Shown: piece by piece, positions 1 through 8,936 of the stretch
How the letters are laid out: every line of letters starts with the position of its first letter
How positions within the stretch are numbered: position 1 is the first letter of the stretch
NCBI GenBank assembly: GCA_003762715.1
Contig: RIBJ01000035.1
Span: 49,750 to 113,749 of the forward strand
Source: Muribaculaceae bacterium Isolate-104 (HZI)
Lineage (GTDB): Bacteria > Bacteroidota > Bacteroidia > Bacteroidales > Muribaculaceae
Length of the DNA: 64,000 bases
Direction: 5' to 3'
Position numbers and translations under genes: made by a program
Notes under the pieces: model-generated
Seen by the model: the letters and a program-made list of their open reading frames with translations, nothing else
Told to the model about the DNA's origin: nothing
The model's database searches: none

Positions 1-48
1 CGCAACAACGGCATTGCCGCTGATAGTAAACGAAGAGTCTTGCGTTAG
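1..48 (+). CDS. Possible C-terminal end of an upstream gene (partial)
   Basis: The first 48 bases read as 15 codons followed by TAG (residues RNNGIAADSKRRVLR). A second frame also stays open to a TAA at about position 51, so the correct frame cannot be decided. In many Bacteroidota a DNA polymerase III alpha gene precedes trxA, but nothing in these few codons proves that. Confidence 0.25.
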   Translation, partial: RNNGIAADSKRRVLR

Positions 49-171
49 TTAAGTGGTTGACTATGCGTTATGCCTGCATAAACTTTGAAGTAGAGATATT
101 TGTTTTATAAGCAGACTGCAATACCCATGCAATTAAACATATTTCAACTTTTAACATACACAGATATTATT

Positions 172-486
172 ATGGCAGACTTTAACGACATTATCAAGGA
201 TTCAAAGCCGACACTTGTGGATTTTTTCGCAACGTGGTGCGGTCCGTGCAAACTCCAAGGTCCAATTCTTGAAGAGGTTAAAAACAAGTTAGGCGATTCT
301 GTCAACATCCTTAAAGTTGATGTCGATCAGAATCAGGAATTGTCTCAGCAATATGGCATCAGATCAGTGCCTACCTTGATTCTTTTTAAGGACGGTGAGG
401 CTGTGTGGCGCGGTTATGGGCTTCATCAGGCAGATATGCTTGAAGAAAAGCTGCGTGAGCATATACCCGACAAATCCGATGAATAA
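172..486 (+). CDS. trxA: Thioredoxin
   Basis: Cytosolic thiol-disulfide oxidoreductase that reduces target proteins and is itself recharged by thioredoxin reductase. The 104-residue length is normal for the family. The WCGPC active site lies at residues 22-26 (C23, C26), and the cis-proline segment SVPT follows in the second half. An upstream in-frame ATG at 100 would add 24 residues with no thioredoxin homology, so the ATG at 172 is preferred. A second thioredoxin-fold gene starts 14 bases after its stop, which suggests co-transcription. Fold and function are secure; the symbol follows the family. Confidence 0.9.
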   Translation: MADFNDIIKDSKPTLVDFFATWCGPCKLQGPILEEVKNKLGDSVNILKVDVDQNQELSQQYGIRSVPTLILFKDGEAVWRGYGLHQADMLEEKLREHIPDKSDE

Positions 487-500
487 TTGGAGGAATGGCT

Positions 501-797
501 ATGAAGACTATAGAACAGCTTACAGCCGGTTCCCAACCGGTGCTGATTATGTTTTATACCCCCGGATGCCCTCGTTGTCAGGCAATGGCGCCAGTAGTTG
601 ATAGACTTAAAGACAGTACAAAGGGTATCGCGGTAATACATGAGGTCGACCTGTCTGCGGATCCGGCTATGAAAACAAAGTATAGAATACCCGTGTGTCC
701 CGGTTGGGTTCTGTTTAAAGACGGGCAGCCGGTGTGGTCATACGGCGGAGAAAAAACATATTCGGAACTGAAGGATATGATTGACCGCTTCGTATAG
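501..797 (+). CDS. Thioredoxin-fold protein with CPRC active site
   Basis: A 98-residue thioredoxin-like protein with a CPRC motif at residues 23-26 in place of the canonical CGPC. The cis-Pro segment is altered to PVCPG, adding a third cysteine. The GGAGGA sequence at 489-494 is correctly spaced for the ATG at 501 and too close to the in-frame ATG at 495. It lies just after trxA and is probably in the same transcript, ending at the hairpin at 821-849. The changed active site suggests a different redox potential or partner (inference). The substrate is unknown. Confidence 0.75.
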   Translation: MKTIEQLTAGSQPVLIMFYTPGCPRCQAMAPVVDRLKDSTKGIAVIHEVDLSADPAMKTKYRIPVCPGWVLFKDGQPVWSYGGEKTYSELKDMIDRFV

Positions 798-820
798 GAA
801 TGTTATTGCACGAATAGACA

Positions 821-849
821 GCAGGCGAGTCCGGTATCGGCTCGCCTGC
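821..849. terminator. Bidirectional hairpin terminator between convergent genes
   Basis: A perfect 9-bp inverted repeat (GCAGGCGAG / CTCGCCTGC, 11-base loop) lies between the converging thioredoxin and antiporter genes. Flanking ACAGC/GCTGT extends the symmetry. Confidence 0.7.
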
Positions 850-876
850 TTGCTGTTATATATAGGGAAACGTGTC

Positions 877-2532
877 TTACATAAGGCACAGCACTATGCC
901 CTGTGCCGCTACTACTCGCAAAAACATGGTCAGCGGGTAGACGGTTGAGTATGCTACTGCCGGTGCGTCGCTGCCGGTGCTGCCGTTTGCGTATGCCAGT
1001 GCCGGGGGGTCGGTATAGCCGCCGGAAAACAGACCCATTATGGTGAGGAAGTTGATTTTATAAACTCCTCTTGCAATGCAGCCAACAATTACCAGAGGCA
1101 CAAATGTTATAATGAATCCCCATATCACCCACCACATGCCGGAAGTGTTGAACACTGTTTCTGCAAATCCTGCTCCTGAAGCTATGCCTACCGACGCGAG
1201 GAACAGGCAGATGCCCAATTCGCGCATGAGCAGCGAGGCGCTGGACGATGTGTAGGTGACAAGTTTGAATTTGTAGCCGAAGCGGCTCAGAAGAATCGCA
1301 ACAACGAGCGGACCTCCTGCAAGACCCAGCTTCATGCCGAAGCCAACATTGATAGACCCCACGATGATACCGAAAAGAATACCGATGAAGATTGTTATCA
1401 TGTTGGGTTCGTTGAGTCGTTTCATCGAGTTGCCAAGTTTGTCGGCAAGGCGGGAGATGTCGTTCAGGTCACCCACAACAGTGATGCGGTCACCCATCTG
1501 AAGTCTTAGCCCCGGAGCTGCAAGCAGGTCCACTCCCGAACGGTTTACTCGGGTGGCGTTTACCTTGTAGGCAGCGTGTAGGCGGAGCGAACCTAACGCA
1601 ACACCGTTGTATTCGCTTTTGGTTATCAGTATTCGGCGGCTTACAACCTCTCCGTGAACCGCTTCCCAGTCCATGTCAATCTGCGGGCCTATCACGGTTT
1701 CGAAGCGCTCGATATCCTGGGTGGATATGACAACATACAGCTTGTCGCCCATGTGAACCTGTGTGCTGGACACCGGAATGATTACATTGCCGTCCTTGCC
1801 TATCAGTCGTGATATAACAAAATCGCACTGGATGATGTCGTGAATCTGGCGAAGGCTTTTGCCGTCAATAAGAGGATTGGTTACTTCTACAGATATGATA
1901 TCCGGTTTGAGCTGGCTGTTTTCGTTCTGTTCCTCAAGATCCTTTATTTCTGCAGGAGTCTTTACCCGGAAGAGTCCCTTGATAAGGAACATTGCACCGA
2001 TTATGCCGCAAACACCCAACGGATATGCAGCGGCGTAGCCCATTGACATAGTGTTGATTGCATCGGCGTTGCCGGCTGCCTGCTGTGCGGCGGCAAGGCC
2101 GGGAGTGTTTGTTACAGCTCCGCTCATTATTCCTACAAGAGCGGCAATATTGCTCTCTCCGCCGAAGTAGTAGATACAAAGAACGATGGCAACGTTCAGC
2201 GCTATGCCGAGCACCGCAAGTCCGTTAAGCCTCATGCCGCCTTTCTTGAAGGAAGAAAAGAAGCCGGGACCAACCTGTAGACCTATCGAGAAAATAAAGA
2301 GGATAAGTCCGAACTCACGGATAAAATGTAGCACCTCGCCGTTTACAATGTAGCCGAAGTGACCCATGAGTATGCCTACAAAAAGCACGAAAGTTACTCC
2401 AAGGCTTACTCCGGCGATTTTTAGCTTGCCCAGGAACACACCTGCGGCAATCACAAACGAGTATAGGGCAATGGTGCTCGCCAAAGTCTCGTTTCCGGGG
2501 CCGATAATTTTTAATAGCCAGTTAAAATCCAT
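877..2532 (-). CDS. AspT/YidE-type antiporter with two TrkA-C (RCK_C) domains
   Basis: A 551-residue inner-membrane transporter of the aspartate:alanine exchanger family (AspT, YidE, YbjL). Two hydrophobic blocks (about residues 20-200 and 380-551) flank a cytoplasmic region with two TrkA-C type domains (about 210-290 and 295-375). The second half repeats the pattern of the first, including glycine-rich segments such as SGAVTNTPGLAAAQQ and its counterpart SGGYTDPPALAYA. Length and layout are standard. The substrate cannot be told from sequence; dicarboxylate or amino-acid exchange is the family precedent. A TAATTTTG promoter motif lies upstream at 2584-2591. Confidence 0.85.
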   Translation of the reverse strand: MDFNWLLKIIGPGNETLASTIALYSFVIAAGVFLGKLKIAGVSLGVTFVLFVGILMGHFGYIVNGEVLHFIREFGLILFIFSIGLQVGPGFFSSFKKGGMRLNGLAVLGIALNVAIVLCIYYFGGESNIAALVGIMSGAVTNTPGLAAAQQAAGNADAINTMSMGYAAAYPLGVCGIIGAMFLIKGLFRVKTPAEIKDLEEQNENSQLKPDIISVEVTNPLIDGKSLRQIHDIIQCDFVISRLIGKDGNVIIPVSSTQVHMGDKLYVVISTQDIERFETVIGPQIDMDWEAVHGEVVSRRILITKSEYNGVALGSLRLHAAYKVNATRVNRSGVDLLAAPGLRLQMGDRITVVGDLNDISRLADKLGNSMKRLNEPNMITIFIGILFGIIVGSINVGFGMKLGLAGGPLVVAILLSRFGYKFKLVTYTSSSASLLMRELGICLFLASVGIASGAGFAETVFNTSGMWWVIWGFIITFVPLVIVGCIARGVYKINFLTIMGLFSGGYTDPPALAYANGSTGSDAPAVAYSTVYPLTMFLRVVAAQGIVLCLM

Positions 2533-2583
2533 AATTTCAGTTAGATATCGTTGGGATTAGAGCGTCTGCTCTGAATTTGGCTG

Positions 2584-2591
2584 CAAAATTA
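2584..2591 (-). promoter_or_regulatory. Bacteroidota -7 box for the antiporter gene
   Basis: TAATTTTG on the minus strand matches the TAnnTTTG consensus, 52 bases upstream of the start codon. A clear -33 element is not obvious. Confidence 0.45.
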
Positions 2592-2742
2592 CTCATTTTT
2601 GTCAAAATATATGTTGATGAGCTGTCAATCTTTTCGGGCTATTTTCGTTAATGTGATGATAGAGCCTGATTATTAGTATGAAATGATTTCGTAAACATAG
2701 GTCATCAGCGTAGGGATAATGAAATGGCAACTGCCAGCGCCA

Positions 2743-2774
2743 TTTGCATAATCTCGCTATCTTTATTATTTTTG
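2743..2774 (+). promoter_or_regulatory. Bacteroidota promoter for the GH92 pair
   Basis: TTTG at 2743-2746, a 20-base spacer, then TATTTTTG at 2767-2774. The match to the -33/-7 consensus is very good. Transcription would start near 2780, which rules out the in-frame ATG at 2724 and supports the start at 2811. Confidence 0.65.
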
Positions 2775-2810
2775 CATCATATTGCCAAAAAAAATCAATA
2801 CCAGATACAA

Positions 2811-5078
2811 ATGAATCTCTTTAGAACATTGTCCGTTTTCGCGATTGCTTGTGCGGCAACCGCTTTTGCCGGTCAGCGTGAAGACTACACTTCCTTTGTC
2901 AATCCGTTTGTCGGAACAACTAATTATGGCACCACCAATCCCGGTGCCCTTGTGCCCAACGGCATGATGCAGGTGGTTCCGTTCAATGTAATGGGCTCCA
3001 AGGAAAACCGTTTTGACAAGGACTCCCGTTGGTGGAGCACTCCTTATGAAATCAATAATAAGTTTTTCACAGGCTACGCCCATGTTGCATTGAGCGGTGT
3101 GGGCTGTCCGGAACTCGGCTCTCTGCTGACAATGGCCACCACCGGAAACATTGCCCCTGACTATCATGACTACGGGTCGGCTTATGCCTCTGAACAGGCT
3201 ATGCCGGGATATTATTCCAACAAACTTACAAAATATGACATCCTGACTGAAGTCACGGCAACTAAGCGCACTTCAGCTGAGCGCTATACATTCCCCAGAG
3301 GTAAAGGCAACATTCTCATCAATCTGGGCGAAGGTCTCACCAACGAGAGCGGAGCGACAGTGCGGAGAGTGAGCGACACTGAAATAGAAGGTTCTAAACT
3401 CCTTGGCACTTTCTGCTACAATGCTCAGGCGGTATTTCCTATTTATTTCGTCATGAGAGTCAGCCGCAAGCCTGACGTATGCGGCTACTGGAAAATGCAG
3501 CCGGTAATGGAAGGTCCCGAAAAGAACTGGGATAAAGACAACGGCACTTATAAAATATACACCCGCTACGGGCGCGAGCTCTCAGGTGATGATATAGGCT
3601 ATTTCTTTACTTACGACTCGCTTGCTCCAGGCGAGCAGGTAGAGGTGCGTCTCGGAGTCAGCTTTGTGTCAATTGCTAACGCAAGAGAAAATCTTGACAA
3701 GGAGCAGATGTCTTTGTCTTTTGATGACATACGCGCCGCCGCTCATGACAAATGGAATGCAGACCTCGGACGCATCCGTGTAAAAGGCGGTACCGAAGAA
3801 CAGAAAAAAGTATTCTACACCGCATTATATCATGCTCTGATTCATCCTAATGTAGTGAGCGATGTCAATGGAGAGTATCCGTTGATGGAATCTTTCGGCG
3901 ACGGGAAAAAAGACTATGACCGTTATACGGTGTTCTCTTTATGGGACACATACCGTAATGTTCACCAGCTGCTTACGCTTGTGTATCCTGAAAGGCAACT
4001 TGATATGGTGCGTTCAATGGTAGATATGTCCAAAGAATGGGGCTGGCTGCCGAAATGGGAGCTTTACGGACGAGAAACCTTTACTATGGAGGGCGACCCT
4101 GCCATTCCTGTAATAATAGACACATACAGAAAAGGTATTACCGATTTTGACATAGATTCCGCCTACATAGCCATGAAGCGGAGCGCCACTACCCCCGGCG
4201 CATTCAACCCCATGCGTCCGGACATCGACCCGTACCTCGAATTGGGCTATGTACCCCTCGGAGCTTATGCGGCAGACATGAGCGGTGACAACTCTGTCAG
4301 TCATGCGTTGGAATACTATGTGGCAGATGCGGCGTTGGCATGGCTCGCAAGACAAAAAGGCGATGAGGAATTTGCAAATCAGCTGCAGTCGAGGGCTGCC
4401 GGCTACAAAAATTATTATTCAAAAGAGAGCGGCACGCTGAGGCCCAAATATGCCGACGGTAAATTCCTGACCCCTTTTAATCCGCGGCAGGGTGAAAACT
4501 TCGAGGAGGTTCCAGGCTTTCATGAAGGCAGTGCGTGGAACTACACATTCTTTGTTCCGCACGATGTCGAAGGGCTGGCTAAACTTATGGGCGGCAAAAA
4601 GAAATTCGTAGACAAATTGCAGATGGTGTTTGATACAGGGCTTTACGACCCCGCTAACGAGCCCGATATTGCGTATCCCTACCTGTTCAGCAGGTTCAAA
4701 GGCGAGGAGTGGCGCACTCAGCGCGAGGTTAACCGGCTTCTCGAAAAGTACTTCACAACCAAACCCGACGGCATTCCCGGAAATGACGACACCGGCACAA
4801 TGTCTGCGTGGGCATTGTTCTCTATGATGGGGTTGTACCCCGATTGTCCCGGAGAGCCATACTACACTCTGACTTCACCGGTGTTTGACGAGGTGGAGAT
4901 TGACCTTGGCAATGGAAAAACACTGTCGATTGATGCCCGGCGCAAGTCTCCGGACGACATCTATATCAGGTCAATGACACTCGGCGGAAAACCCTTGAAA
5001 AAATACAGGATTTCGCATGATGAACTTATTAATGGCGGCAGACTCTCTTTTGAACTGACTTCAACTTTACAAAAATAG
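2811..5078 (+). CDS. GH92 exo-alpha-mannosidase (secreted)
   Basis: A 755-residue calcium-dependent glycoside hydrolase of family 92, whose members remove alpha-linked mannose from N-glycans and mannans. Residues 1-20 form a classical signal peptide ending in AFA. Family signatures visible include FVNPFVGT near the mature N-terminus, SLWDTYRN, HEGSAWNYTFFVPHDVEGL and GNDDTGTMSAWALF toward the C-terminus. The length is typical. The start at 2811 is chosen because an upstream promoter excludes 2724. A second GH92 gene follows after 7 bases. The exact linkage (alpha-1,2, -1,3 or -1,6) cannot be inferred. Confidence 0.92.
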   Translation: MNLFRTLSVFAIACAATAFAGQREDYTSFVNPFVGTTNYGTTNPGALVPNGMMQVVPFNVMGSKENRFDKDSRWWSTPYEINNKFFTGYAHVALSGVGCPELGSLLTMATTGNIAPDYHDYGSAYASEQAMPGYYSNKLTKYDILTEVTATKRTSAERYTFPRGKGNILINLGEGLTNESGATVRRVSDTEIEGSKLLGTFCYNAQAVFPIYFVMRVSRKPDVCGYWKMQPVMEGPEKNWDKDNGTYKIYTRYGRELSGDDIGYFFTYDSLAPGEQVEVRLGVSFVSIANARENLDKEQMSLSFDDIRAAAHDKWNADLGRIRVKGGTEEQKKVFYTALYHALIHPNVVSDVNGEYPLMESFGDGKKDYDRYTVFSLWDTYRNVHQLLTLVYPERQLDMVRSMVDMSKEWGWLPKWELYGRETFTMEGDPAIPVIIDTYRKGITDFDIDSAYIAMKRSATTPGAFNPMRPDIDPYLELGYVPLGAYAADMSGDNSVSHALEYYVADAALAWLARQKGDEEFANQLQSRAAGYKNYYSKESGTLRPKYADGKFLTPFNPRQGENFEEVPGFHEGSAWNYTFFVPHDVEGLAKLMGGKKKFVDKLQMVFDTGLYDPANEPDIAYPYLFSRFKGEEWRTQREVNRLLEKYFTTKPDGIPGNDDTGTMSAWALFSMMGLYPDCPGEPYYTLTSPVFDEVEIDLGNGKTLSIDARRKSPDDIYIRSMTLGGKPLKKYRISHDELINGGRLSFELTSTLQK

Positions 5079-5085
5079 CCCTGAA

Positions 5086-7206
5086 ATGAAAACGCTTCCG
5101 GTTGTAGTGGCTGCAATAGCGGCTATGTCATGCGTGTCGCCGAGGCAGGAGACGGATTCTTCGTTTACTCGATTTGTCAATCCGCTTATTGGCAGCGGAG
5201 GGCATGGGCATGTGTTTGTCGGCGCGAGCGTGCCGTTCGGCATGGTGCAGCTCGGTCCAACTTCTATACCTCAGGCTTGGGACTGGACTTCAGGTTACCA
5301 TGAACGCGACAGCACGATAATCGGGTTTTCTCATACACACCTTAGCGGTACCGGAATCGGCGATTTGTTTGACATAACCGTTATGCCGGTCATAGGCAGC
5401 GTAAAGTATGCCCGTGGCAATCAGAATGATTCGTTGTCAGGGCTTTGGAGCTACGGAGTCCGGTCAAAGCAGGTAGTGCGTCCGGGCTACTACAGTGTGC
5501 CGCTTGAACGGTATGGGATAAACGCGGAGTTGACAGCGACTTCAAGAGTCGGATTTCACCGTTACACATTTCCGGCTACAGACTCGGCGGCGATTGTGTT
5601 TGATTTGCAGAACGGCGGCTGTTGGGACAGACCGGTGTCTACATATATCAAAGCCGATGGCTCGGATATGGTCAGCGGACACCGCTTCTCGTCTGGCTGG
5701 GCTGCCGATCAGAAAGTCTATTTTGCAGCGCGGTTCTCGGAGCCGTTTGATTCAATAAGTTTTCATGGTCGCGACAGTATGTTCTGCCGTTTGGATTTTC
5801 CGCCCGGCAAGGAGCGGGCTATACTGGTCAAAGTAGCTTTGTCTCCCACATCAGAAGAGGCTGCAAAGGCAAATCTTGAGGCAGAGATTCCCGGCTGGAA
5901 TTTTGATTCGGTAGCTGAATCGGCAGACATGGCATGGAACAGAAGCCTTGCTAAAATCCGAATTGAATCATCTGACAGTGCTGAACTTGTCAAATTTTAT
6001 ACAGCGCTATTTCACACCATGATTTGCCCGGCAGAACTATACGATGTCGGCGCAACTCCCGCATACACAACCTATTCTCTTTGGGATACATATAGGGCGG
6101 AGATGCCTCTTCTGTCAATCATTGAGCCGGAAAGAAGCGTGGAAATGATTAACGACATGCTTGCTATATTTGACACCCAGGGTCGATTGCCTGTATGGCA
6201 TCTGTGGCGCAATGAAACAGACTGCATGGTCGGCAACCCCGGCATTATCGCGGTTGCGGATGCGGTAGTAAAGGAGTTGCCCGGCATAGACGGAGGCAGG
6301 GCTTTGAAAGCTATGGTCATCACTGCAAACGACACTGCGAGAGGCGGAGGGCTGAGACAGCGTTACGGATATATACCGTGCGATATGTTTAATGAGGCGG
6401 TGGCATATGATATGGAATACGCAATTGCCGATGCCGCGGTGGCTAATGCGGCTTTGGCTCTCGGTGACAGCGTTACGGCAACCGATTTTATAAGTCGCAG
6501 CCATTCCTACCGCAATTATTTTGACCCGGCTACCGGCTTTATCAGAGGAAGATACAGCGACGGCGGATGGAGAACTCCTTTTGACCCGTTTTCCACAACA
6601 CACCGCATGGACGATTATTGCGAAGGCAACGCATGGCAGTACACATGGCTTGCGCCTCACGATGTCGCCGGTCTCGAGGCTTGTTTCGGCAGCCGCGAGT
6701 CAATGCTCGAAAAGCTCGATTCGTTGTTTATGGCACCGTCGGTTCTTACCGGAGACGCGTCACCTGACATAACAGGGCTTATAGGACAGTATGCCCACGG
6801 CAACGAACCGGGACACCATACACCTTATTTATATACGATGCTGGGTCATCCAAGACGCACATCTGAACTTGTTCGTCGCATACTTGACGAAATGTACACC
6901 ACCGGAACCGACGGATTGTGCGGCAATGAGGATGCCGGGCAGATGTCAGCCTGGTTTGTTCTTTCCTTTCTTGGATTCTATCAGGTAGAGCCGGCGGGTG
7001 GACGTTATTGGTTTGGGTCGCCGCGCTATGAAAAAGCGGAGGTGGAGGTCCCCGGCGGCACATTTGTCATAGTGGCAAAAGGCGCTTCGGAAAAACGGTG
7101 TCACATTGCCTCGGTAAAACTCAACGGCAAACCCTATGATTTGCCGTACATTACACATCGTGACATTGTCAAAGGTGGAGTCCTTGAGTTTGAAATGTCG
7201 GAATGA
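5086..7206 (+). CDS. GH92 exo-alpha-mannosidase (lipoprotein)
   Basis: A 706-residue GH92 enzyme, paralogous to its upstream neighbour but clearly diverged. The N-terminus has a lipobox-like AAMSC segment (Cys16), predicting a lipid-anchored periplasmic or surface enzyme, while the neighbour has a plain signal peptide. Conserved segments include FVNPLIGSGGHGH, SLWDTYRAEMP, EGNAWQYTWLAPHDV and GNEDAGQMSAWFVLS. It is co-transcribed with the first GH92 gene. The pair with different anchoring suggests sequential trimming of host or yeast mannose glycans (inference). Confidence 0.92.
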   Translation: MKTLPVVVAAIAAMSCVSPRQETDSSFTRFVNPLIGSGGHGHVFVGASVPFGMVQLGPTSIPQAWDWTSGYHERDSTIIGFSHTHLSGTGIGDLFDITVMPVIGSVKYARGNQNDSLSGLWSYGVRSKQVVRPGYYSVPLERYGINAELTATSRVGFHRYTFPATDSAAIVFDLQNGGCWDRPVSTYIKADGSDMVSGHRFSSGWAADQKVYFAARFSEPFDSISFHGRDSMFCRLDFPPGKERAILVKVALSPTSEEAAKANLEAEIPGWNFDSVAESADMAWNRSLAKIRIESSDSAELVKFYTALFHTMICPAELYDVGATPAYTTYSLWDTYRAEMPLLSIIEPERSVEMINDMLAIFDTQGRLPVWHLWRNETDCMVGNPGIIAVADAVVKELPGIDGGRALKAMVITANDTARGGGLRQRYGYIPCDMFNEAVAYDMEYAIADAAVANAALALGDSVTATDFISRSHSYRNYFDPATGFIRGRYSDGGWRTPFDPFSTTHRMDDYCEGNAWQYTWLAPHDVAGLEACFGSRESMLEKLDSLFMAPSVLTGDASPDITGLIGQYAHGNEPGHHTPYLYTMLGHPRRTSELVRRILDEMYTTGTDGLCGNEDAGQMSAWFVLSFLGFYQVEPAGGRYWFGSPRYEKAEVEVPGGTFVIVAKGASEKRCHIASVKLNGKPYDLPYITHRDIVKGGVLEFEMSE

Positions 7207-7304
7207 CACACATTAGGCTATCTTATTTAATAGTTTTGGCAAATATTATTATTTGTGACACCCAATAATTTTAATCGGTGGATTACCAAACGAAAAAAAG
7301 TGAG

Positions 7305-7312
7305 TAATTTTG
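7305..7312 (+). promoter_or_regulatory. -7 box for gpmI
   Basis: TAATTTTG matches the TAnnTTTG consensus 30 bases before the gpmI start codon. No convincing -33 element was found. Confidence 0.45.
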
Positions 7313-7342
7313 TGGCTCAGAAACTAACTAACATATAATATA

Positions 7343-8860
7343 ATGGCTAAGAAAGCGTTACTAATGATTCTTGATGGATGGGGCATAGGCAACCATTCAA
7401 AAAGCGACGTCATTTACTCTACACCTACACCTTACTGGGATTATCTGATTAAAAACTACCCCAACTCGCAGCTTCAGGCGAGTGGCGAAAATGTGGGCTT
7501 GCCCGACGGTCAGATGGGAAACAGCGAGGTAGGACACCTCAATATAGGAGCCGGCAGAGTGGTCTATCAGGATCTGGTCAAGATAAACAAAGCATGCAAG
7601 GACGGCAGCATTATGGATAACCCCGAAGTGAAAAGCGCCTTCTCGTATGCCCGTGACAACGGCAAGGCTATCCATTTCATGGGGCTGACCTCTGATGGAG
7701 GAGTGCATTCTTCTCTTGATCACCTGTTTGCACTTTGTGATATTGCAAAAGCGTACGGACTGGAGAAAGTGTTTATCCATTGCTTCATGGACGGTCGTGA
7801 CACAGACCCCCGCAGCGGCAAAGGTTTCATAGAGCAGCTTTCGGAGCATTGCAGTAAAAGCGCCGGCACTATCGCTTCAATTGTGGGTCGATACTATGCC
7901 ATGGACCGAGACAAACGTTGGGAGCGTGTGAAAGTCGCTTACGACCTTCTTGTACACGGAGAGGGCAAGCAGGCGACAGACATGGTAAAGGCTATGCAGG
8001 AGTCGTACGACGAGGATATTACAGACGAATTTGTAAAGCCCATAAACAATTCTACTGTAGACGGCACCATTAAAGAAGGTGACGCGGTTATTTTCTTCAA
8101 TTACCGCAACGACCGTGCAAAAGAGCTTACAGTCGCTCTCACTCAGCACGACATCCCCGAAGCAGGCATGAAGACAATTCCAGATTTGCAGTATTATTGC
8201 ATGACTCCGTACGATGCATCGTTTACCGGCGTACACATTTTGTTTGACAAGGAAAATGTGGGCAATACACTTGGCGAATACCTTTCGTCTCTGAATAAAA
8301 AGCAGCTGCACATAGCCGAGACAGAAAAATACGCTCATGTGACATTTTTCTTCAACGGCGGTCGTGAAGCACCCTTTGAAGGAGAGGAGCGCATCCTTGT
8401 GGCTTCGCCCAAAGTGGCTACTTATGACCTCAAGCCTGAAATGAGCGCTTTTGAAGTGTGTGACAAACTTGTCGAGGCAATAAAATCGCAGGAATTTGAT
8501 TTTATCGTAGTCAATTACGCCAACGGCGACATGGTAGGTCATACCGGAGTATACGAAGCGATTGAAAAAGCGGTGAAAGCAGTAGACACTTGTGTTGAAC
8601 GCACCGTAGAGGCTGCCAAAGCTGCCGATTATGAGGTTATAATAATAGCCGACCATGGCAATGCCGACAACGCGGTCAACCCCGACGGTACTCCCAACAC
8701 AGCGCATTCTCTGAACCCCGTGCCTTGTGTGTATGTCACAGAAAACAAAAGTGCGAAGGTGGAAGACGGTAAACTTGCAGATGTGGCTCCCACCATTTTG
8801 AATATAATGGGTCTTGAACAGCCCGCGGAAATGACCGGACACTCTTTGATTTCAGAGTAA
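7343..8860 (+). CDS. gpmI: 2,3-bisphosphoglycerate-independent phosphoglycerate mutase
   Basis: Interconverts 3- and 2-phosphoglycerate in glycolysis and gluconeogenesis using two manganese ions and a phosphoserine intermediate. At 505 residues it has the usual length. The metal-binding DGWG is at residues 11-14 and the catalytic serine is S61 within [11 protein letters not shown]. The second metal cluster appears as ADHGNADN followed by TAHSLNPVP near the C-terminus. The gene is monocistronic, with its own promoter motif and a strong terminator. Confidence 0.97.
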   Translation: MAKKALLMILDGWGIGNHSKSDVIYSTPTPYWDYLIKNYPNSQLQASGENVGLPDGQMGNSEVGHLNIGAGRVVYQDLVKINKACKDGSIMDNPEVKSAFSYARDNGKAIHFMGLTSDGGVHSSLDHLFALCDIAKAYGLEKVFIHCFMDGRDTDPRSGKGFIEQLSEHCSKSAGTIASIVGRYYAMDRDKRWERVKVAYDLLVHGEGKQATDMVKAMQESYDEDITDEFVKPINNSTVDGTIKEGDAVIFFNYRNDRAKELTVALTQHDIPEAGMKTIPDLQYYCMTPYDASFTGVHILFDKENVGNTLGEYLSSLNKKQLHIAETEKYAHVTFFFNGGREAPFEGEERILVASPKVATYDLKPEMSAFEVCDKLVEAIKSQEFDFIVVNYANGDMVGHTGVYEAIEKAVKAVDTCVERTVEAAKAADYEVIIIADHGNADNAVNPDGTPNTAHSLNPVPCVYVTENKSAKVEDGKLADVAPTILNIMGLEQPAEMTGHSLISE

Positions 8861-8874
8861 CAACAATCTATATT

Positions 8875-8915
8875 AAAACCGGCTGTGACTTCAATGACGA
8901 GTCACAGCCGGTTTT
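8875..8915 (+). terminator. Strong hairpin terminator after gpmI
   Basis: A perfect 16-bp inverted repeat (AAAACCGGCTGTGACT and its complement) with a 9-base loop, ending in a T run. It is A/T-flanked on both sides, so it may also serve the convergent minus-strand gene. Confidence 0.9.
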
Positions 8916-8936
8916 GTTTTCAGCCCATAGGTGTTT

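Noticed and set aside
7877..8842. A 321-codon minus-strand frame opposite gpmI
   Set aside because: gpmI is unambiguous with both metal clusters, and the antisense product has no recognisable feature.
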